The notes: generated from the sequence alone by a model not told the origin. A DNA stretch of 64,000 nucleotides from Scolanthus callimorphus (GCA_033964015.1 JAWWUD010000095.1:372001-436000); one strand, 5' to 3'; shown: positions 13,601 through 22,143, counted from the stretch's first letter. Numbers and translations are program-made.

Positions 13601-16600
13601 AAGAAAACGACACATTTCAACGAGAACTATCTTGATATGCTACAAACAAATTACGCTCAAAGTTGTGCCGCATTTAGTGGACACGGGGCGTACGGGTTTA
13701 CGTTTACTTATCCAAGACGCGAAGGTCTAACCATTTGCAGATGTTGAAGCAAGGCAGCAGCACTTTCTCAATTATCTAGAAAGAGCAACGAGTGTAGGTC
13801 CGGCCAAGTTTCGAACTCACGGCCTCCCGCACGTCAGGCCGGCGCTCAACACACAGGGAATTCTGCAGAAACCCATCCATGGGAAAAGCTGAATTTCCCA
13901 TGGTAGAAGAATGGGAAGTGTTTGGATTTACCATGGCTATCCATGTGAATTCCGAACACTTCCCATACGTGTGCCTTGGGAAATACAGCTTTTCTCATGG
14001 ATGGGTTTCTTCAGAACTTCCCTGTGACGTGGTTGTGCATACTTTATACACCTATTCAAATACTCATTAATTATTCATGACCTAATCAGCCAACCAGAGT
14101 TCTCATTTTGTACCACGTGCAGTACCTTGAAATCCCAGGAAGATACTGCAAGTGGGACTTGAAAACTTTTCAAGGTCCAAGGACCTTTGAACTATGAATA
14201 TTCATAGTTCAAAGGTCCTTGGATCTAGAAATGTTTTCTAGATCCAAGGACCTTTGAACTATGAATATTCATAATTTCAAGGTCCTCACCCTCGAAAAGT
14301 TTTTCTACTAGTCAGTCTTTGCGCTGTGCAAAGGCAGACCGTAGGAACCACTCCGTGAGAAGACAAAAGTCTTCTCTCTCGAAGAAGTCATTACAAAGAA
14401 TTTTGGTTCGAGACTATATGCTTGTGCGCCGCCAACCTCCATGTGGAACAGGCTTTATGGAAACACTCTTGATCTTTTCACCTCTGCGCATGACTAGTGA
14501 CGCAATCCAAGTTCATAATTCATAATATTCATAATTTCAAGGCCCTTGCCATCGAAATGTTTTTGTACTAGTCAGTCTTTGCGCCGTACAATGGCAGACT
14601 GTAGAAACTGTTCCGTGAGAGGACACGCGTCTCCTCTATTGGAGAAGTAAAATACAAAGGATCTTGTTCCAGACTATATGAATGTGCGCCGCCAACCTCC
14701 ATGTGGGACAGGCTTTTTGGAAACACTCTTAATCTTTTCACTTCTGCGCATGACTAGTGACGCAATGCAAGTTCATAATTTCAAGGTCCTCTCCCCGTCA
14801 AATTTGTTTGTACTAGTCAGTCTACGCCGTACAAAGGCAGACTGTAGGAACGTTCCGTGAGAAGACACAGGTCTCCTCTCTCGGAAATCTATAGAAGAAA
14901 GGATCTTGTTCCAGACTGTATGCATGTGCACCGCCAACTTTCATGTGGGACAGGCTTTGTGGAAACAATCTTCACCTTTTCATTTGTGCGCATGACTAGT
15001 GACGTAATTCAAATTTCACAAGTAAAAAAAATATGATTATATTGATAAATCCTGTTTGGGTAGGGTACAGAGGGGTTGGTGATTGAAGATTATGCCACAG
15101 GCTGAGTATTTCAAATGACCAAGGAATTAAAAAAATATATAGACTGAGATGTTTCAACATGAATCGTTTTCCCTCTGTGTTGGCTAATTAGGTCATGAAT
15201 AATTATTGAGTATTTGAAGTAATTCAAAAGCCTCCTATTCGGACTTGACGGGATTTCAAAGCCCGCGCAATTAGTTCCAGTCCTCGGCTTCGCCTCGGAC
15301 TGGAACTAATTGTGCGGACTTTGAAATCCCGTCAAGTCCTCATAGTCGGCTTTTAAATATTACATCGAAAAGGTCGCTTTGGTCGTTGATGCTTGGGTAT
15401 TCATTATATTGCTCCTGCCGCTGCATTCTGGTATCTGAATATTCAATAACGATAAGTTTCGACAATCCTCAACATTGTACCGGAGTTGACACCGATTTGA
15501 AAGAAACAGTTTTCCCCAGAATGCAGTGAGAGCAATGAAAGTCAAAACACCAAGCATCAACAACCAAACGTTTTTTTAATTAGGTGTATACCATACCATT
15601 GATATCAGAAGACAAGTTGGAAGGATGCGTCCACAGTCCATCTGCTATTCGAAGTCTTACGCCTAACGTGTCGATGGTGTCGTTGGCGCGGGCATTCGTA
15701 ACAGAAATGTTGTAGTAATATCCTTTCCTGAGCTGCATCGAATGAGATTGGCTATGAAATATTAAAATGTATATAATAGAGTTAGTTGAAAAACTAAATA
15801 GCTGGCTCAACTCATGTACAAACTAGGGGAACATCCATTCTTCTTCGGCATCAGAGTGATGCCTCATAGCATAAAGTCCTACACAGGGAATTTCTGCAGA
15901 AACCCATCCATGGGAAAAGCTCAATTTCCCATGGTAAAAGAATGGGAAGTGTTCGGATTTACCATGGCTATCCATGCGTTTGCTTTGGGAAATTCAGCTT
16001 TTCCCATGGATTGGTTTCTGCAGAAATTCCCTGTGCTATCCTTTGATCTCAGAAGTTTTCGTAACTAAACAAAGTGTAAGTTTGAAAACTGATTAGCTCA
16101 CTACACGATTTCACTGGCAGAACATGTAGAAAAGTGACTTTAGGTTTTGGATAGGCCTAAATAGTAGTCCTATTAGTTTTTTTTTTATAAAATAGCTAAG
16201 ATAGTACGCGCGCTCCGATTGGTTGAGAGCCGTGCATTCTCACATTATAAACGCACGGCAGATGCAATGCTACTTTATAAAAGCAATAAAAAGCGGATTT
16301 CTGTGGTTTATAATGTGATAACCGCACTTGGGATGCTGAAAAACACTTTAAAAATTTGAAACTCGCTCGCTCCTAAGGCTCGCGTGAATTTCAAACCTTT
16401 CTCATGTTTTTCCAGCATCCCTTGTGCATTTATCGCATTATAAACCATGGAAATCCGCTCTAATGATTTCAAGATAGTTTCTCGTTGAAATGTGTCGTTT
16501 TCCATAATTTCCTTTTAAGGAAGTTTCTACTTGCCCTATTTGGAATTCCAGAAGTTTCCCTAGCTTATTTCGTACCCTAGATTGTCTAAAAGTTCGTCAA

Positions 16601-18851
16601 AACTTGCAGATTTTGGAGTGAAACGCTGTTCGTGTAGGCTGCCATCTTTGTTTTGGCTTCCAGGAGCTGGGAAATACCTAAACAAGTAGCCAGTGTCACG
16701 CATGGATTGGCATTGACAAAAACGTGACGCATTTATCTTGATATGTGGCTTCCAATGTGTGGTTCCAGAAAATATCCAGCCCCCCTCCACGGAAGGGTGT
16801 TGAAAAGTGACCCCCCCCCCACCCCTCTGGAATTTCCAAGGGAAATACAGTATTTGTATGGAAATGATCAGGTGAATTGACCCCCCACCCCTCCGGAATT
16901 TCCAATGCCCTTCCGTAGGGGGGGGGGGGGGGGGGGGGGGTATGGATAATTTCTGGAACCACACAATGAAAATCTAATCAAAACCAGTTATATCACGAAT
17001 CTTGGGAATTTAGGCTGGAGGCAATAAGCGCTCACCTTTGATTGTATGTTTCATTGATTAGAACACTTCCAAGGTTAATGTTTCGACCCTTGTTGATACG
17101 TACGACACAGTAGTTACAATCAACAAGGAAAACGTAATCTCCACTGGCGGGCGCACGATAAAATGCAGAAAATTGCTGTACAGAATAGTTGCGTAATGCA
17201 GGCGCCTGTATGGGGAACTGGTGTTGAGGAATAATGTTGCGCTCGTCGGGGGGACCGCTGATCGACTGTAACGCTGCCTCAAAGTTGTGATCACTAGTTC
17301 GATTTCTCCATGTCTCGACGAAGATTCCTGCAGTCAACTCCCCTAGGAAGTATTATAATTTTTGTGACTACACACACGACTATCTAGAGGAGACAAACTA
17401 CATTGTACACACATATCCCTTTTTTGAACAGGGAGATTAGAACCCCTCTGTAACAGACCCCACGAAATCCAGATTCCCCACCGGGGTTCAGGTAAATATC
17501 ATCGGGTGAGACAAATTTTCGTCGGGTCAGCTCATATTTTCACCGAATACAATTTTTTGCGCGTCATTTTCCGAATGCTGTCTGTATCAGTGCTGTCTGA
17601 GTTTCCAGTCCTGAAAAGTGCAGTACGCATTTAATATGAGCCTCTATTTTTACGTCTTCTATGTCGATTTCTAAATTACATAATTTCTATAGTACGAAGC
17701 TTGGCAAAATGCACTAAATTTCGCAACGGGCAAGGCGAAAATCGCCCGGATCAATTCAGAAAATTCGTCGGGTCTCGGGGAGGCTAAATTTTGACCGGGT
17801 AGGGTCAATATTTCCGTCGGGTCAGGTCTTGTCGGGTCGGTTACAGAAGGGTGTGTTTTACGCTAGCTTTTTCTCTACTCCCTATCTATAAAGTGATAGG
17901 TAGCGAGAAGGGGAGCCAATCAGATTGCAGGATTCGTGATAGTATGCGAGTGGGTTTCTACTAAAATAAGAATTTTAGTTATGCATGTCTTCTTTCGCCA
18001 GAGAGAACGCTGTGAAGTTGCAGGAGTCTATTTTGTTTAATACGGCAAGAGAAACAATCTGCATGAGCTATGCACCTTGTTTTGGAAATAAAATTACATC
18101 ATAGTCCAGCTTTTTTGGGAGCTGGACTAAGGAGTGAAAATCAGCATACACATTTAGTTCGGAGCTGCAAGGAGCATTGTTTTCAGCTAGAAACGCGCAC
18201 GAAAGAGGTGGAAAGCGCGCGCGTTTGTGACCCATGTGGCGGGGTTCTAAAGTGTACTATTGAGTATTTATATATCCTGCAGATGAGGAATACAATGAGC
18301 TAAACATCGTACTGTGCAAGACAAAAAGCGTGAGTGTTTTGCAGTTCAACTATATTAAAACCTAATATAATAGTTCTGAAACAAGACCAAGACCATGCTC
18401 TTTATATCTGACTTCAATAAGTTTTCCTGTTTGCACTCCTTAGTCTTACTAGCAAGACATGCTCTTACTTTTTCATTTCCTTTACGTTAATTTAATTTAA
18501 TTCGAGCGAAGCTCAGCTGTAGCTATTAGCTAAGCTAAGCTAGAGTTAGTTAAGTTAGTTAAGCTATTAAAGTTAACTTTTGAAAGAACGAAATTTTTCG
18601 TTTATGCAATTTATTCTGTTTTCAGTTCTGATTAAGTTGTCATGAATTCAATCTCGAACTGAAACTAAGCATTGGTGTTTATTTGAAACCAAAACACTGG
18701 AATTTTGTGTAAACTGCAGCAAACTATTTACTGTATATCTTGTGGTGAGGCAACATTGAATCCTACCTGAACCAACTTTTGGCACGAAAGTTAGAAACAC
18801 TCCAGTGCAAAAAAGAAGACTGGAAACAGTGCAAGGCTGTGGCGTCGTCAT
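1379..18851 (-). CDS. Gene span: modular secreted/surface protein (PA14, pentraxin, fucolectin, LamG x2, FN3), 3' end outside window
   Basis: Exons read on the minus strand are 18,851-18,767, 17,342-17,036, 15,751-15,597, 13,251-13,032, 11,714-11,148, 10,941-10,546, 9,704-9,105, 3,977-3,309 and 1,678-1,379. The first four agree in codon phase (1, 2, 1, 2). The last five agree among themselves, all joined in phase 1. The join from 13,032 (phase 2) to 11,714 (phase 0) does not fit, so an unseen exon lies between, or these are two genes. Domain families of this kind bind glycans and other extracellular ligands; a recognition or adhesion role is inferred. No transmembrane segment or stop codon in frame was found before the left edge, so its final anchoring is unknown. 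Confidence 0.65.
1686..2557. other. Intron sequence, nothing recognised
   Basis: Intron between the FN3 and LamG exons. Short open frames exist on both strands but lack splice context or domain motifs. Confidence 0.5.
2558..3278 (+). mobile_element. TGACGTCA minisatellite element, copy A
   Basis: Starts with a hairpin, TTTTAGGC-ACT-GCCTAAAA, followed by GCGGAG, and ends with GGAGCTCCGCTATA, which is the reverse complement of the GCGGAGCTCC start seen in copies B and C. The interior has about five imperfect 116-130-bp units, each with TGACGTCA or a one-base variant, CACGTGACC, GGTGCACCCCC and GGTCACCTAG. No coding capacity was seen. The right edge ends about 30 bp from the splice donor at 3,308. 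Confidence 0.7.
3309..3977 (-). CDS. Exon: LamG/concanavalin-like domain (second of two)
   Basis: 669 bp, phase 1 at both ends; donor GTAAGT at 3,308. The acceptor is the AG at 3,979-3,978 after a long pyrimidine tract. The open frame runs further upstream to an ATG at 4,086, but that extension translates the pyrimidine tract and only mimics a membrane segment. The domain is recognised by the WHLIGFIYRG...IWVDGKL strand pair, then a late LQLYDVALN...VRYKC segment, which matches the other LamG exon of this gene at 9,704-9,105. Confidence 0.75.
4087..4594. other. Intron sequence, nothing recognised
   Basis: Part of the long intron between the two LamG exons. No repeat termini or coding motifs were seen. 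Confidence 0.5.
4595..4852. mobile_element. Foldback/MITE with perfect 23-bp terminal inverted repeats
   Basis: Bases 4,595-4,617 and 4,830-4,852 are exact reverse complements (starting GGGACCTACAATCTTGG). Partial complementarity continues inward through GTAGAGAAAAT and through the pyrimidine- and purine-rich middle, so the whole element could fold back. Confidence 0.8.
5009..6890 (+). pseudogene. Broken LINE (non-LTR retrotransposon): endonuclease scrap plus reverse transcriptase
   Basis: An endonuclease scrap (5,209-5,300) shows the IDILGISE motif. The RT follows from about 5,325: a GNWRGITLL block, then FEKAFDS with the first catalytic Asp (5,740-5,765), GVKQGCVMSG, FADDIAL (the catalytic DD pair), GLKINKKKTEVLKI and YGCETW. 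A late segment (VGRLKTTW, about 6,730-6,870) lies in a different frame from the main RT frame (5,813-6,721). Most of the endonuclease is missing. A stop ends the frame at about 5,690, and a perfect 17-bp tandem duplication (5,760-5,776, 5,777-5,793) adds a frameshift next to motif A. The 3' end shows GGTAA repeats. It lies in an intron of the minus-strand modular gene. Confidence 0.85.
7231..8920. mobile_element. 1.7-kb TIR element, no transposase seen
   Basis: The left end TAGGGGTGGACCATTAGACA is mirrored at the right by TCTAATGGTCCACCCCTTAG. Complementarity continues inward through the GGGAGGG and GTGGCAATT blocks. The interior contains GCGCGCGAAGCGCAGC-type short palindromes but no intact reading frame. 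It sits in the intron between the two LamG exons. Confidence 0.75.
9105..9704 (-). CDS. Exon: LamG/concanavalin-like domain (first of two)
   Basis: 600 bp, phase 1 at both ends. The acceptor follows a strong pyrimidine tract (TTTTTTCCTTTACAG) and the donor is GTAAGT at 9,104. LamG features include LSILIWVYSKEEGKI (central beta strand), SSESWYHVSLRLYS with the usual W-H/YH pair, and the closing GGFTGRLSCLQIYTRKLT...LKEWC segment. It joins in phase to the fucolectin-like exon upstream and to the LamG exon at 3,977 downstream. Confidence 0.8.
9725..10540. other. Intron sequence, nothing recognised
   Basis: Intron between the LamG and fucolectin exons. A plus-strand open frame here is the antisense shadow of the LamG exon. 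Confidence 0.5.
10546..10941 (-). CDS. Exon: fucolectin/F5-8 type C-like domain
   Basis: 396 bp, phase 1 at both ends; acceptor TTCGCAG before 10,941 and donor GTACGT at 10,545. The translation follows the fucolectin (tachylectin-4/pentraxin-like) pattern: an SSKLNDGKFSTENGECETA start, then DMIVIDLRR where the family has W-x-VDL, then CGELELINQGEARSFIC with the paired cysteines, and a closing LRFCEVVLF strand. The family binds fucose and related glycans with calcium; whether this copy binds sugar is not shown. It joins in phase to the pentraxin exon (11,148) and the LamG exon (9,704). Confidence 0.8.
11148..11714 (-). CDS. Exon: pentraxin-like domain with an apparent 1-bp frameshift
   Basis: Pentraxin/LamG features are clear: FDGNWHHVCTTW (the W-H-H-V-C motif), GSWRIYVNGDA, NETITLG, then FFGQMADFNMWG and an IEWR segment. 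The first and last parts are in different frames. The break is at about 11,388-11,390, where a GG run is one base short of keeping the frame. With that base the donor at 11,147 (GTAAGG) falls in phase 1 and fits the next exon. The acceptor is taken as TTTTAG before 11,714, because an in-frame TAG overlaps it and bars a longer exon; this start is less sure. Either a sequencing slip or a real lesion. Confidence 0.7.
11720..12125. other. Intergenic or intron sequence, nothing recognised
   Basis: The exon needed to bridge the phase mismatch between 13,032 and 11,714, if there is one, was not found here. Confidence 0.4.
12126..12660. repeat. CACGAATCACGAA-rich repeat, split by a MITE
   Basis: Recurrent ATCACGAATCACG phrases lie on both sides of the TTAA element at 12,227-12,479. 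A 30-bp unit is perfectly duplicated at 12,126-12,155 and 12,156-12,185. Confidence 0.65.
12227..12479. mobile_element. TTAA-flanked MITE, copy 1
   Basis: The ends read TTAAAGGGAGGCTGTCA and TGACAGCCTCCCTTTAA, mirror images with TTAA on both sides, as expected of piggyBac-type targets. The interior contains GGCCTTCGCTGGCCATCGTTACGGG-type sequence shared in inverted orientation with 29,226-29,487. No transposase. Confidence 0.8.
12702..12902. mobile_element. Foldback MITE, CCCAGAGCTCCCCGGCTCG family, copy 1
   Basis: Arms of about 48 bp (12,702-12,750 and 12,850-12,902) are near-perfect reverse complements, including GGGAGGCTCTGGTGAC. The middle holds GCATGCGCAG and CGCGCATGCG. A partly degraded relative lies at 42,127-42,292. 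Confidence 0.8.
13032..13251 (-). CDS. Exon: segment after the PA14-like domain
   Basis: 220 bp, acceptor TTTGCTTTCCAG before 13,251, donor GTAAAC at 13,031, entering in phase 1 and leaving in phase 2. It joins in phase to the exon at 15,751-15,597. The protein alternates beta-strand-like runs (SLQIINHTASIVAIVG, VFFTYGYRVQLVYSY) with N-glycosylation-type sites (NHT, NTS). No named domain recognised; probably part of an extracellular beta-sandwich. Confidence 0.65.
13260..13699. other. Intron, ancient repeat material
   Basis: The stretch from 13,375 to 13,550 is similar to the inverted region 16,560-16,735 (for example the ACGAACGTTTTGA and CCTGTGTAGGTATTTCC neighbourhoods), so it is a dispersed repeat. 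The several short open frames here come from that repeat. Confidence 0.45.
13700..13851 (-). mobile_element. tRNA-derived SINE, minus orientation
   Basis: Read on the minus strand, the head resembles a tRNA: GCGCCGGCCTGACGTGCGGG, then a B-box-like GAGTTCGAAACTT. The tail reads ACATCTGCAAATGGTTAGAC then CTTCGCGTCT and is shared with the plus-strand copy at 55,463-55,625. The head is abutted by a MITE at 13,852. Confidence 0.65.
13852..14026. mobile_element. CACAGGGAATT-ended MITE, copy 1
   Basis: Ends CACAGGGAATTCTGCAGAAA and a mirror ending TTCCCTGTG. The subterminal CCATCCATGGGAAAAGCT is also mirrored. Copy 2 lies at 15,882-16,035. Confidence 0.8.
14170..14285. repeat. Consecutive perfect hairpins
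   Basis: Two nested palindromes: AGTTC-bearing arms around GAATATTC, and TCTAGAAA/TTTCTAGA-type arms. The phrase AAGGACCTTTGAAC recurs in both orientations. Confidence 0.7.
14267..15015. repeat. Three tandem copies of a ~245-260-bp unit
   Basis: Units start near 14,267, 14,529 and 14,771 with TTCATAATTTCAAGG. Each repeats CTAGTCAGTCT, GGCAGACCGTAGGAA-like sequence, GCGCCGCCAACCTCCATGTG and GCGCATGACTAGTGACG. The similar short open frames in units 1 and 2 are the same repeat read in one frame, not genes. Confidence 0.75.
15226..15356. mobile_element. Foldback MITE with 58-bp arms
   Basis: 15,226-15,283 and 15,299-15,356 are reverse complements with few mismatches (core GACTTGACGGGATTTCAAAG), separated by a 15-base loop, TCGGCTTCGCCTCGG. 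Confidence 0.8.
15597..15751 (-). CDS. Exon: second half of PA14-like domain
   Basis: 155 bp, acceptor ATTTCATAG before 15,751, donor GTATGG at 15,596, entering in phase 2 and leaving in phase 1, both matched by neighbours. The translation MQLRKGYYYNISVTNARAND followed by LGVRLRIADG is the typical late PA14 motif (basic residue, GYYY, then a V-R-L strand and DG turn). Confidence 0.75.
15882..16035. mobile_element. CACAGGGAATT-ended MITE, copy 2
   Basis: Same mirrored ends as copy 1. CTA lies directly outside both ends (15,879-15,881 and 16,036-16,038), a possible 3-bp target duplication. Confidence 0.8.
16040..16750. other. Intron, repeat remnants
   Basis: Contains an imperfect foldback around 16,240-16,460 (CGCACGGCA, TTATAATGTGATAACCGCAC and TTTATCGCATTATAAACC) and the inverted relative of the 13,375-13,550 repeat. 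No coding signal. Confidence 0.45.
16756..16965. mobile_element. TGTGTGGTTCCAGAAA MITE, copy 1
   Basis: Mirrored ends TGTGTGGTTCCAGAAAATAT and ATAATTTCTGGAACCACACA. The C-rich and G-rich interior includes a poly-G run at about 16,919-16,940. A shorter relative lies at 58,281-58,375. Confidence 0.75.
17036..17342 (-). CDS. Exon: first half of PA14-like domain
   Basis: 307 bp, acceptor CTTCCTAG before 17,342, donor GTGAGC at 17,035, entering in phase 1 and leaving in phase 2. It begins ELTAGIFVETWRN (PA14 proteins start with a G-L-x-x-E-x-W motif) and contains FSAFYRAPASGDYVFLVDC, the characteristic F-x-G/A-x-I-x-x-P-x-x-G-x-Y-x-F strand pair. It follows the signal-peptide exon. PA14-like domains are often carbohydrate-binding; the ligand here is unknown. 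Confidence 0.75.
17444..17851. mobile_element. CCCTCTGTAAC MITE, copy 1
   Basis: The ends CCCTCTGTAACAGACCC and GGGTCGGTTACAGAAGGG mirror each other with two mismatches. The interior has TCATCGGGTGAGACAAATTT, shared with 39,107-39,468. Confidence 0.75.
17852..18760. other. First intron, nothing recognised
   Basis: Intron between the signal-peptide exon and the PA14 exon. Short AGCTAAGCT and TTAGTTAAG runs occur at 18,520-18,570. Confidence 0.5.
18767..18851 (-). CDS. First coding exon: signal peptide
   Basis: 85 bp from ATG (18,851-18,849) to donor GTAGGA at 18,766, leaving in phase 1. The translation MTTPQPCTVSSLLFCTGVFL followed by TFVPKVGSG has a hydrophobic core and a small-residue cleavage region, and runs in phase into the PA14 exon. 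This start is chosen because it supplies the secretion signal the downstream domains need. Confidence 0.7.
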
Positions 18852-18859
18852 CTGAAAGA

Positions 18860-19610
18860 TAATTCATTAAATTAAAATATATATATAATAAAAAGTAACG
18901 ACTATTTTAAGTTGTGCTCAAAAAACTTGTGGTTTGGCACACTGAATTTGCCTTGATTTATCTCTAAAATATTCGCTGTATGCTGTTACAAAATGCCATT
19001 GTAAAAAATGTAAGCCATACCTACCATTCAAGTACGATTTTATCCATTTCTAAGGTTGAAGACGCTTCCATCAGCATGTCAAAAACAGATTACACTTTAC
19101 TTTCCCATTGTTTGGAAAACTAACTTTGAAACTTAATGAAAAACATCGTCTCAGCGTTCTTTTCCTTTTCGGTACGACCGCTCAAAGATTTCCCGAGTTT
19201 TTCAATATTGTTAGTAATGTCATCATTGTGAGGTAAACTTCAAAACTTCTACAAATCAGATCATTCAATGTCACTTTCAAAACTATTAATGTTCAAGATG
19301 TATACTGTACAGGTGTTGTGACTAAATTTGGAGTAAACTGTTCGAAAAAGTCATTAGGGGAACAACTGAAGTAATCAATGCGCACAAAAGCTTGGATGTT
19401 ATTGGAGAAAAGTCAAAAGAAAAGAGAGTTTTAGCACAAAATATTTTCACAAGTTGAAGTACTCTTAGAATATTTTTCTCAACAATTTCGAACGGAACGG
19501 AAGCAATATATGATCATTTGTTTAGTTCCGCAAACACTTCAGCTAAGTGCGATATATCCATTCATAATTTATCATTTCCACCACCTCGCTTGGTATATGT
19601 AAGTCTGGGT
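18860..19610. other. Upstream region of the modular gene, no gene recognised
   Basis: AT-rich. The promoter of the minus-strand gene should lie here, but no specific site can be named. Confidence 0.4.
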
Positions 19611-19614
19611 TTCC

Positions 19615-19767
19615 ATGGCGACTAAAGAGGAGCTCATTACGCAAGTATTGTATCGGCTAGATAAACTATACTGGAATGATCTGCCGAGTTTGAATGCTGA
19701 AATCAACTTAGGTCTAACTGAAAGTGAAATTTTCGAGGAAATAACAAACGAAATAGGTTTCTTCTGA
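19615..19767 (+). pseudogene. Short ORF resembling the start of a SUKH (SMI1/KNR4) domain
   Basis: 50 codons from ATG to TGA. The peptide (ending INLGLTESEIFEEITNEIGF) has the L-x-x-G-L-[ST]-E-x-E-I-x-x-x-x-x-x-G-F pattern of SUKH-type domains, but it stops just where the conserved LP segment should follow. There is no splice donor in the right place that I can defend. Probably a truncated fragment; a small real gene is possible. Confidence 0.3.
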
Positions 19768-20069
19768 AACCATAGATCTTTTTGGTATCCATGATGAAAC
19801 CAAACACTTGGGAAATATTATAATTATTGGTACCACTGCGGAAAGATGTTGAGGGGGAAAGTCACCTGGAGAAGTTCATAAAAATCCGGTTCAGCTATCG
19901 CAATAAACTCTTGAACTGTTTCATGTTGTTTTGTACAATAACTTTAGGAAATTTGACAATTTGACATTTTGGATGGCTACCTTATATCGTTCCCAGATTC
20001 CCCCGCGCGCATCACGTGGCATCAGCCACAAGAGGAGTGGGCATAGGATTTTTTTACTCGACGTAACAA

Positions 20070-20860
20070 TTAAGGACATGACATCCTCCTCGCCCAGGGC
20101 TGTGCAGAATCTGTAGAGGTTGGCTCTGCTCTTTGATTGCAGTCAGGGGCAGCAGCATCAAGTTCAGAACGAATGCGCTCGATCTTCAGCCCAAAGAAAT
20201 TCCCGATGTCGTTTGCCAGCACAGAACAGTTTACGGTGGTCATCACTGTTCTCTTGTATAAATTCGGTGTAGTAGGTTTTACGTGCACTTTTGATAGCGA
20301 ATGTAGCCGCTGCTTTTCCTTGGCTTTGAAGATCAAAAGGTCGTTTCCTTTCGGCTTTCCGGCGTTCTCTCTTGCAGACTTGACTTCCTGGTTAAACCCA
20401 TGCAAGGGACAACTGGTCTTTTCGTAAGAGTTTTTGTGGTGACTGGTGCATGGCGATCCAAAGCTCACATGAGCGTGTTATTGTAGCAGTTAACAAGACC
20501 ATCGATATCACATGAGAGCATGTTCTTACAGAGATCTGAGTTGGAAACCTCATGGCGTAAAGTGTCTACGTTGATCGACTTCACTTTCCTAAAGAAGATT
20601 TGTGTCTTCGTAACAGAAAGCGTTTCGATCTTGAGCTTACAATGGATGGGCATGTGGTCTGAGAAGAGATAGTAGTTCAACGGAATAGAGACGGCGAGAG
20701 ACGGTGAGGTGATCAGACGTCTGTCATCCACAAATGTGAGCGCATCAGCATCGTCAACCGCGTCCATATAGAAGTTCAGGTCTATTCGAAGTGTGCTTAA
20801 TTCCTGGTACCATGAAGAGTCCTCCTCATGAAATAAAGCAGGTAGCAGTAAAAACGACAA
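20070..20860 (-). pseudogene. LINE fragment: end of endonuclease and linker
   Basis: Two minus-strand frames (20,860-20,465 and 20,468-20,070). The first contains LFSDHMPIHCKL, the last endonuclease motif (SDH), followed by KVKSINVDTLRHEV-like linker. The second contains the GNFFGLKIERIRSELD segment found before the RT in CR1-like LINEs. No RT follows, so it is truncated. The frame switch at about 20,466 marks decay. Confidence 0.7.
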
Positions 20861-20869
20861 TTATTTGTT

Positions 20870-21600
20870 TTTTTTATTCATGTCACGAAGGAGTGTCAAT
20901 GGCATACGACAGGGACGGCGGAACAGTTTTCAAAGTGGGGGGCTCATTAGTAAGATTGTATTGTATTGGCGAAATGTGTGGGTGGGTAGGGGGGAGGGGG
21001 GCGTCAGAATCCTCGTCCCTGTACGAGCTATATGGCGCTCAAGCTAGAGGGCGCAAAGTAAATTTCTTCGTTATATAGTAACGGTAGAATTTATACACCT
21101 CTATACGGCTCATACACCCGTATGCTACGCACTGCTCAACGTGAGCTGACACAAGAAGATATAGGGACATAAAAAATTAACGGAGCGGTCAATCCGAGAC
21201 TTTCCGCGACCAATGTTAAATTAAAGATCAAGATTACCACAGGTTATTCCTTTTACAAAAATTCTGAGACGTGCTTCGAGAAATACGAGATCTCGAGAAT
21301 AGGACATTTTGACTATTGCGTCATTTGACTAAGACTACCAGAATCCTTTTCAGTTTACTTTCCTATGCAAATAAGCCGCTATTGGAAACAATAGGCGGAA
21401 CTTGCACGAACAAAAAGGGGAAACGAAAAGGTTTCTCGTAGTCGTAGTATTTTTTCAAAAGATGCAGAACAAGGCTCAATGATAAAAAATACAAAGCGTA
21501 AAAATGCAAATAAAAATCATAGGTGCCTGTACTCTTTTGTGTGTAGTGACTTTCTACCAAGTGTTTCTGGTGCGCTTCTCGATTGGAACCTTACTACATA
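20870..21600. other. Repeat-poor spacer
   Basis: Nothing recognised between the LINE fragment and the BEL/Pao insertion. A G-rich run lies at about 20,982-21,001. Confidence 0.4.
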
Positions 21601-21605
21601 GACTG
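21601..21605. repeat. Target-site duplication GACTG, left
   Basis: Identical to 27,018-27,022 on the other side of the BEL/Pao element. Confidence 0.8.
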
Positions 21606-21727
21606 TGTAGCTCCGATTTAGCTTTTCCTATAGCCCGTGCACCCACGTGTTCGGTGTGTTTGTGTGTTTTGGAATGGCGGCCGGCGTGCAAGATTCGGCA
21701 CGGGCAAACAACGTCCCACAGAGTCGT
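21606..21727 (+). repeat. Truncated 5' LTR (122 bp)
   Basis: Starts TGTAGCTCCGATTTAGC and matches 26,638-26,759 base for base, then diverges abruptly. Confidence 0.85.
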
Positions 21728-22143
21728 TGCCTTTTCATATGAGGACAAGGTGGCTAGATAGGGCTCACGCGATTCAGGAAATGGGCGAGAAGCCAAGAGT
21801 TCATCACATTTCTAATTTTGTAAGCGCCAAGGCTCGCGCGGCAAACAACTTAGTGTTTGGAACAGTGTGCATTAACAATGATAAGCAGAAAGGCACGAGC
21901 GGCAAGAATAAACCTAGTGGCACGGGTAGCTCGAATAGGGGGAATACTCATAATACCCATGGGGCCCAGAGGGAGCAGTCAGGAGCGAGTGATAGTTCCG
22001 GGAAAAACGAAGATGGGCCAAAATGCAAGCTTTGTAGAGGCGCGCATATGCTAGCGGCATGTCAGGATTTCATTAAGAAAAACCATGAGGATCGCCTTTC
22101 ATTCGTGAAAAAACGAAGATGGGCCAAAATGCAAGCTTTGTAG
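21728..22143 (+). pseudogene. gag C-terminal remnant (nucleocapsid)
   Basis: Open frame continuing from LTR sequence, with a spacer rich in S, G, N and T, then the first zinc-binding motif CKLCRGAHMLAACQ. It runs into a 106-bp tandem duplication that shifts the frame and stops it at 22,143. Confidence 0.8.

Noticed and set aside
14319..14860. Two similar small proteins in tandem
   Set aside because: They are the same frame through copies of a tandem DNA repeat, without start or stop conservation.
16560..16964. Proline-rich minus-strand proteins
   Set aside because: Produced by reading the poly-G/poly-C interior of a MITE.
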